Positions 59,926 through 64,000 of a stretch of 64,000 nucleotides of DNA are shown one piece after another. The notes under the pieces were generated by a model. It was given only the letters and a program-made list of their open reading frames with translations. It was not told where the DNA came from and ran no database searches. Made by a program: the position numbers and the translations under genes. Each line of letters starts with the position of its first letter. Within the stretch, counting starts at the first letter, position 1. The stretch comes from Luteococcus sp052116585 (GTDB lineage Bacteria; Actinomycetota; Actinomycetes; Propionibacteriales; Propionibacteriaceae): assembly GCF_052116585.1 (NCBI RefSeq), contig NZ_JBQKKT010000002.1, forward strand, positions 124,001 through 188,000, in the 5' to 3' direction.

Positions 59926-61151
59926 CTGACCTGACCCTGCCCATCCACCACGTGCGTCCGCCCCGGGGATGGGTCAACGATCCCAATGGCCTGGTGCACC
60001 ACGATGGCCGCTGGCACGTCTTCTTCCAGTACAACCCGGACAGTCACCGCCACCACCGGATCCGTTGGGGCCATGCCAGTTCCGAGGACCTGCTGCACTG
60101 GCGCCAGGAACCGGACGCCCTGGTGCCCTGTGACGGTGCGGTCAATGACGCGGGCTCCTGGAGCGGCACGATCACCATCGACGCGGACGGCACGCCGGTG
60201 GCCTGCTACACCGCGGTTCGGACGGACCCGCGTCAGGCGGTCGGCGCGATCGCCCGGGGCTCACGCGATCTGCGCGAATGGGAAGTGGTGGAGCAACCTG
60301 CCGCCGCCCGACTCGGCGTCGAGCTGGCCGAGACCCGCGACCCCTACGTGGTGCAGATCGACGGGCACCGCTACATCATCCAGGGCCATGGCGGGCCGGG
60401 CGTCCCGGCACGCGTCCTGGTGTACGACGCCGAGGACCTCTCCCAGTGGCGACTGCTGGGCGACCTGTGCACCGTGGACGATCCGGTGGCTGCCGCCGGG
60501 GCAGCCGCAGACATCTGGGAGTGCCCGCAGCTGGTCCAGGTGGACGGGCACTGGGTTCTGGTGCTGAGCCTGTGGCGCCACGACGGGGTCCAGGGTCAGC
60601 TCTCGGGCGTGCGGTGGTTGGTCGGTGATGTGGACCTTCGAGATGGGTGTCCACACTTCACCGCCCGCACCGCCGGCGTGCTCGACGACGGCCCTGCCTT
60701 CTACGCGCCACAAGTGGTGACGCATGACGGACGCACCCTGCTCTTCGGCTGGTCCTGGGAGCTCGACTGCCCGGACGAGGTGCTGGCCGAGCGTGGTTGG
60801 GCCGGTGTCATCACCAGTCCACGAGAACTGCGCGTGCGAGACGGTCGCGTGCTCCAGGAGATCCCCACTGAGCTGGTGGCACCGGCTGGTGAGGTCCTGG
60901 CCACCACGTGGCGCCAGGCGGAGCACCGGCACGTGGTGCTCACGGCCCAGGAGGCGGGGCGGCTCACCTGCACCGGGGGCCGGGGGCGTACGCCCGTCGA
61001 GCTGGCGTCGGGTGCTGTCGTGCTGATCGACGGTTCGCTCGTCGAGGTCTTCGTCGATGGCCGAACCCACACCACACGCGTCTACCCGGGTGAGGAGTCA
61101 GTCTGGGAGTTCTCCGGGGCGGCCACGGTGCGGGCCTTCTGCAGTCACTGA
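59922..61151 (+). CDS. GH32 beta-fructosidase (sucrose/fructan hydrolase)
   Basis: A 409-residue GH32 enzyme with the five-bladed propeller motifs: nucleophile D20 in WVNDPNG, transition-state D140 in RDP, and acid/base E200 in ECP. A short C-terminal beta-sandwich completes it. No signal peptide is seen, so it acts in the cytoplasm on sugars imported by the linked transporter, releasing fructose. No PTS gene is present, so unphosphorylated fructo-oligosaccharide is a more likely substrate than sucrose-6-phosphate. Confidence 0.92.
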   Translation: MTDLTLPIHHVRPPRGWVNDPNGLVHHDGRWHVFFQYNPDSHRHHRIRWGHASSEDLLHWRQEPDALVPCDGAVNDAGSWSGTITIDADGTPVACYTAVRTDPRQAVGAIARGSRDLREWEVVEQPAAARLGVELAETRDPYVVQIDGHRYIIQGHGGPGVPARVLVYDAEDLSQWRLLGDLCTVDDPVAAAGAAADIWECPQLVQVDGHWVLVLSLWRHDGVQGQLSGVRWLVGDVDLRDGCPHFTARTAGVLDDGPAFYAPQVVTHDGRTLLFGWSWELDCPDEVLAERGWAGVITSPRELRVRDGRVLQEIPTELVAPAGEVLATTWRQAEHRHVVLTAQEAGRLTCTGGRGRTPVELASGAVVLIDGSLVEVFVDGRTHTTRVYPGEESVWEFSGAATVRAFCSH

Positions 61152-61154
61152 GCG

Positions 61155-62162
61155 TCAGCCGGTAGCCGGTGCCGCGATCGATGCCCGGGGCACCGGCTGC
61201 ACGGGGACCAGCACGTCCTCGGTGGGAAGATCTGCCCCGTCCAGCGCCGCGAGGATGAGCTCGGCGGCCTTCTCGCCCATCTGCAGATGGGGGAGCAGCA
61301 CGGTGCTCAGACCCAGCTGTGCCGCCACATTCGGATCATCGTCGTAGCCCACCACCGACAGGTCCTCTGGAATGCGCAGGCCCCGGTGTGCGGCGGCCAG
61401 GAAGACACCGGCGGCGACGCGGTCGTTGGCGCAGATGATCGCCGTCGGCTGGGCCTCGTCGAGTGCACGCCCACCCACCTCCAGGCCACGGTCGAGTTCC
61501 CAGCCACAGTCGATGACCAGGGGCTGGAGTCCCTGCTCCGCCATCAGGTCCCGATGCGCCTGGACGCGGCGCTCGCCCGCGACAGCGTTCTTCCCGCCGC
61601 TCAGGCAGACGATCCTGCGGTGGCCATGGTCGAGCAGCATCTGGGTGGCGACACGGCCACCCATGTACTCGTCGGGATAGACGCCGGGAACGCGCCCCTG
61701 GGGGTCGAACGCATTGACCAGCAGTGACAGGTCGTCCTGGAAGGCCGACGGGGGATCCCACGCGATGAGTCCTTCCGCGACGAACATCAGCGCGTCGCAC
61801 TGGCGTGACTGGAGCACGCCGATGGCCTCGGCCTCCACCCGGGCGTCGCGGTGCGAGTCCACCACCAGCAGGAGGTAGTCCCGGGCCGCCGCCACCCGGG
61901 TGGCGCCGGTGAGCATGGCCCCGCCGAAGGCGCTGGTGGTCACGGCGTCGGTGACCACGCCGATGGTGTTGCTGGAGGAACTGCGAAGGCTACGGGCGAC
62001 GCTGTTGGGCCGGTAGCGCAGCTGGGCCGCGGCCCGTCGCACGGCTTCCTGCTTGTCCGGGGCAATGTCGCCGTCCGCTCGGCCGTTGAGCACCATGGAC
62101 ACGGCGCTGCGGGAGACCCCCGCCAGCTCCGCGACATCCTTGGCCGTGACCTTCCTGGGCAC
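61155..62162 (-). CDS. LacI-family transcriptional regulator
   Basis: A 335-residue LacI/GalR regulator. The HTH is VTAKDVAELAGVSRSAVSMVLNG, followed by the hinge helix (VARSLRSSSSN) and a periplasmic-binding-like sugar domain. GTG 62160-62162 lies three bases after the gatD stop, so it is translated from the murT-gatD message. It is convergent with the GH32 gene. The two CTGACACGTGTCAG operators upstream of the fructan operon are its probable targets. Confidence 0.9.
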   Translation of the reverse strand: MPRKVTAKDVAELAGVSRSAVSMVLNGRADGDIAPDKQEAVRRAAAQLRYRPNSVARSLRSSSSNTIGVVTDAVTTSAFGGAMLTGATRVAAARDYLLLVVDSHRDARVEAEAIGVLQSRQCDALMFVAEGLIAWDPPSAFQDDLSLLVNAFDPQGRVPGVYPDEYMGGRVATQMLLDHGHRRIVCLSGGKNAVAGERRVQAHRDLMAEQGLQPLVIDCGWELDRGLEVGGRALDEAQPTAIICANDRVAAGVFLAAAHRGLRIPEDLSVVGYDDDPNVAAQLGLSTVLLPHLQMGEKAAELILAALDGADLPTEDVLVPVQPVPRASIAAPATG

Positions 62163-62164
62163 GG

Positions 62165-62893
62165 TCAGCCGCGCAGGGCGTCGATGCGCTGGCGCCGCAG
62201 CTCGTCGATCTCGGGCATCGGCAGGGGCTCGAGACCGCGGCCCAGGGCCAGCTCCAGCAGGTGGTCGGCCAGCTCCGGGTTGCGGGGCAGGATCGGGCCG
62301 TGCGGGTAGGTGCCGATCACCCATCCCTTGCCGACCTGCTGCACTGCACCCTCGACGCCACTGCCGTCATTGCCCACGCCCACCTCGACGGTGGCCAGGG
62401 GCTTGGCCGCGGGGCCCAGGGTGGTCCGGCCGCCGTGGTTCTCGAAGCCGGTGATGAGGCTCTCGGTGCCGTCGGGGCGTGTCCAGCGGTGCAGCACCTC
62501 TCCCACGGCGCGGGGCTCGCCGCGTCGGGTCTCCACGTCCAGCAGTCCCAGGCCCTCGACCACCTCGTCACGGGCGCCGACCGTGAGCGTGGTGCCGCAG
62601 ATCTGGAAGCCGGCGCAGACGGCCAGCAGAACGCCGCCATTCTCCACACCGCGGCGCAGTCCGCCGTCGGACTGGAGAGCCTTGAGGGCACTGATCTGGG
62701 CCATGTCCTCGCCACCGCCCAGGAAGTAGAGGTCCGCGTCGTCAGGCATCGGCTCGCCGGGCTCGACGCTGACCAGTTCTGCCTCGATGCCGCGCAGCTG
62801 GAGCCGCTTCAGGGCCACTTTGGCATTGCCCTGGTCACCGTAGATGCCCAGCAGGCTCTGGTAGACGAGGACGATCGTGACGGGCTTGCTCAT
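62165..62893 (-). CDS. gatD: Lipid II glutamine amidotransferase GatD
   Basis: A 242-residue class I glutamine amidotransferase subunit that generates ammonia from glutamine; with MurT it amidates D-glutamate of lipid II to D-isoglutamine. The nucleophile is C93 in LLAVCAGFQ, and the partner His is in TYPHGPILPRN. The start overlaps the murT stop by four bases. Confidence 0.93.
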   Translation of the reverse strand: MSKPVTIVLVYQSLLGIYGDQGNAKVALKRLQLRGIEAELVSVEPGEPMPDDADLYFLGGGEDMAQISALKALQSDGGLRRGVENGGVLLAVCAGFQICGTTLTVGARDEVVEGLGLLDVETRRGEPRAVGEVLHRWTRPDGTESLITGFENHGGRTTLGPAAKPLATVEVGVGNDGSGVEGAVQQVGKGWVIGTYPHGPILPRNPELADHLLELALGRGLEPLPMPEIDELRRQRIDALRG

Positions 62894-64000
62894 GCGAGAC
62901 CTCCGAGCTTGCGCAGCTTCTGGAATGGTGTGTAGGTGCTGACCAGGTCCACCGTGCCTTGGTTCTTGACGCTGTTGGCGGGGTTCTTGACGCTGGAGAT
63001 CGCGGTCATCAGGTCGTGCTCGATGGTGTGCTCGACGTCGCCATAGGTCAGACGGACGGCCAGGTCATGGGCGCGGGGGCCGGTGCACACCACCGTGCGG
63101 CCGCGCAGCTGCTCGAAGTCCACGTCCCACAGCCAGCTCACGTCGCGACCGTCGGCGGCGATCGCGTCGATGGCCAGCACGACGGGATCGCTCGTTGCCA
63201 GGGCCAGACTCTCGGCCCAACCGGCGGGATTCTTGGCCAGCAGCAGGCGCGCCTTCACATCGCCGAAGGTGCCGACGGCGAAGCGACCGGCAGGCGCGGA
63301 GACCGAGGCCATGCCGCGCAGCGCCACCGCGGGCTCGACACCCATCACGCGAGCGGCCGCCAGCGCGCAGGCCGCATTGGCACGGTTGAATCGGCCCGGC
63401 ACGTTGAGCTGCAGTTGCCAGGTGGTGCCGTCCTTCTCCACGACGGTCTCGCCGTCCACCCGGTAGTCGGCGGGGGGCTGGGTAAGCTCACAGCCGGTGC
63501 AGGTCCAGGAACCACCCCCGACGATCTGACCGTCCTTGCGCGCCAGCGCGGCTCCGCAGGCGGGGCACAGCGCCGCATCCTGGGTCCAGCCGGCACCCGT
63601 GTCGATCCAGATGACGCGCTGGGCAGGCTGCGCAGACCACACGACCAGCGGATCATTGGCATTGGCGACGATGACGGGTCCGTCCTGACCGGCTGCCTCC
63701 AGGGCGAGGCGCCATGCGCGACCCAGGCTCTTGAGTTCGAAGTTGCGATCCATCTGGTCGCGGCTGAAGTTCAGCATCACCAGCACCTCGGGGTGTCCCA
63801 GCCGGATGACGTCGGGCACCACGCGCTCGTCGGTCTCCAGGCAGGCGATCGTGGACCGGGGTGCCTCGCCCAGCGCCGAGGCGATGCCGTGGTGCAGGTT
63901 GGCGCCGTCGGCATTGGTCACCACGGTGAACTGCCCGTCGGGCGTGCCGGCCCGCATGGCGGCCGTGAGCAGGTGGGTGGAGGTGGTCTTGCCATTGGTC
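62890..64000 (-). CDS. murT: Lipid II isoglutaminyl synthase subunit MurT (5' end outside window)
   Basis: The 370 visible residues lack only the N-terminal segment. Upstream of the first internal ATG (63957) the frame continues through TNGKTTSTHLL, the Mur-ligase P-loop, so the real start lies beyond 64000. Four zinc-ribbon cysteines (CPACG and CTGC), typical of MurT, insert in the middle domain, along with VNANDPLVVW. It activates the D-Glu carboxylate with ATP for amidation by GatD. Confidence 0.93.
   Translation of the reverse strand, partial: TNGKTTSTHLLTAAMRAGTPDGQFTVVTNADGANLHHGIASALGEAPRSTIACLETDERVVPDVIRLGHPEVLVMLNFSRDQMDRNFELKSLGRAWRLALEAAGQDGPVIVANANDPLVVWSAQPAQRVIWIDTGAGWTQDAALCPACGAALARKDGQIVGGGSWTCTGCELTQPPADYRVDGETVVEKDGTTWQLQLNVPGRFNRANAACALAAARVMGVEPAVALRGMASVSAPAGRFAVGTFGDVKARLLLAKNPAGWAESLALATSDPVVLAIDAIAADGRDVSWLWDVDFEQLRGRTVVCTGPRAHDLAVRLTYGDVEHTIEHDLMTAISSVKNPANSVKNQGTVDLVSTYTPFQKLRKLGGLA

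Overview
The window is a high-GC actinobacterial chromosome segment. Marker families include a WhiB regulator, a mycothiol-dependent formaldehyde dehydrogenase, DUF3039, DUF3499, DUF2017, DUF5719 and TIGR03089 proteins, RDD/DUF2510 membrane proteins and MurT/GatD. The gene order and codon style fit Propionibacteriaceae or a close relative, but that placement is inference. No insertion sequence, prophage, integrase or CRISPR array was seen. Both ends are cut inside genes: a LysR regulator on the left and murT on the right.

Positions 1-11862 form an aromatic-acid catabolic region. A divergent LysR regulator faces benA-benB and one very long gene encoding a BenC reductase, an FCD-like domain and a BenD dehydrogenase without any stop between them. 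A LuxR-type regulator follows, with an 18-bp inverted repeat across its probable start. A second LysR regulator is divergent from pcaF-pcaI-pcaJ. Together these cover the first two steps of benzoate breakdown and the last two of the beta-ketoadipate pathway; the catechol-processing genes are elsewhere.

Positions 11909-26428 hold a regulator, a TIGR03089 gene, manC, and the conserved actinobacterial whiB2 neighbourhood: whiB, a large membrane glycosyltransferase, DUF5719, a PF06262-like gene, DUF3499, a ManB-like protein, Trm112 and an SIS-like protein. The ManB-like protein has lost its phosphoserine and metal-loop residues. AroQ, a Tat-exported C39-like peptidase, a lipoprotein and DUF3039 follow.

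Positions 26429-51354 are mostly housekeeping: an MFS exporter preceded by 25-bp tandem repeats, two RDD proteins, malQ, pncB-pncA, clpS-DUF2017, feoABC under a DtxR/IdeR-type box, CYTH-CHAD, murI, a formaldehyde-detoxification cluster with a 39-residue Cys-rich protein, rph-rdgB-thyA, a DHFR-GNAT fusion, dinB, a tandem GNAT protein, tRNA-Leu, bcp and DUF3618.

Positions 51765-61151 hold two CUT1-type sugar ABC importers, neither with its own ATPase, so both probably share a distant MsiK-type ATPase. Between them lie two identical tRNA-Lys genes, each with its own promoter and terminator, and an aldo/keto reductase. The second importer is co-transcribed with a GH32 beta-fructosidase and carries two 14-bp palindromes 21 bp apart in its promoter. 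The likely repressor is the LacI-family gene at 61155-62162, which sits at the end of a minus-strand murT-gatD operon.
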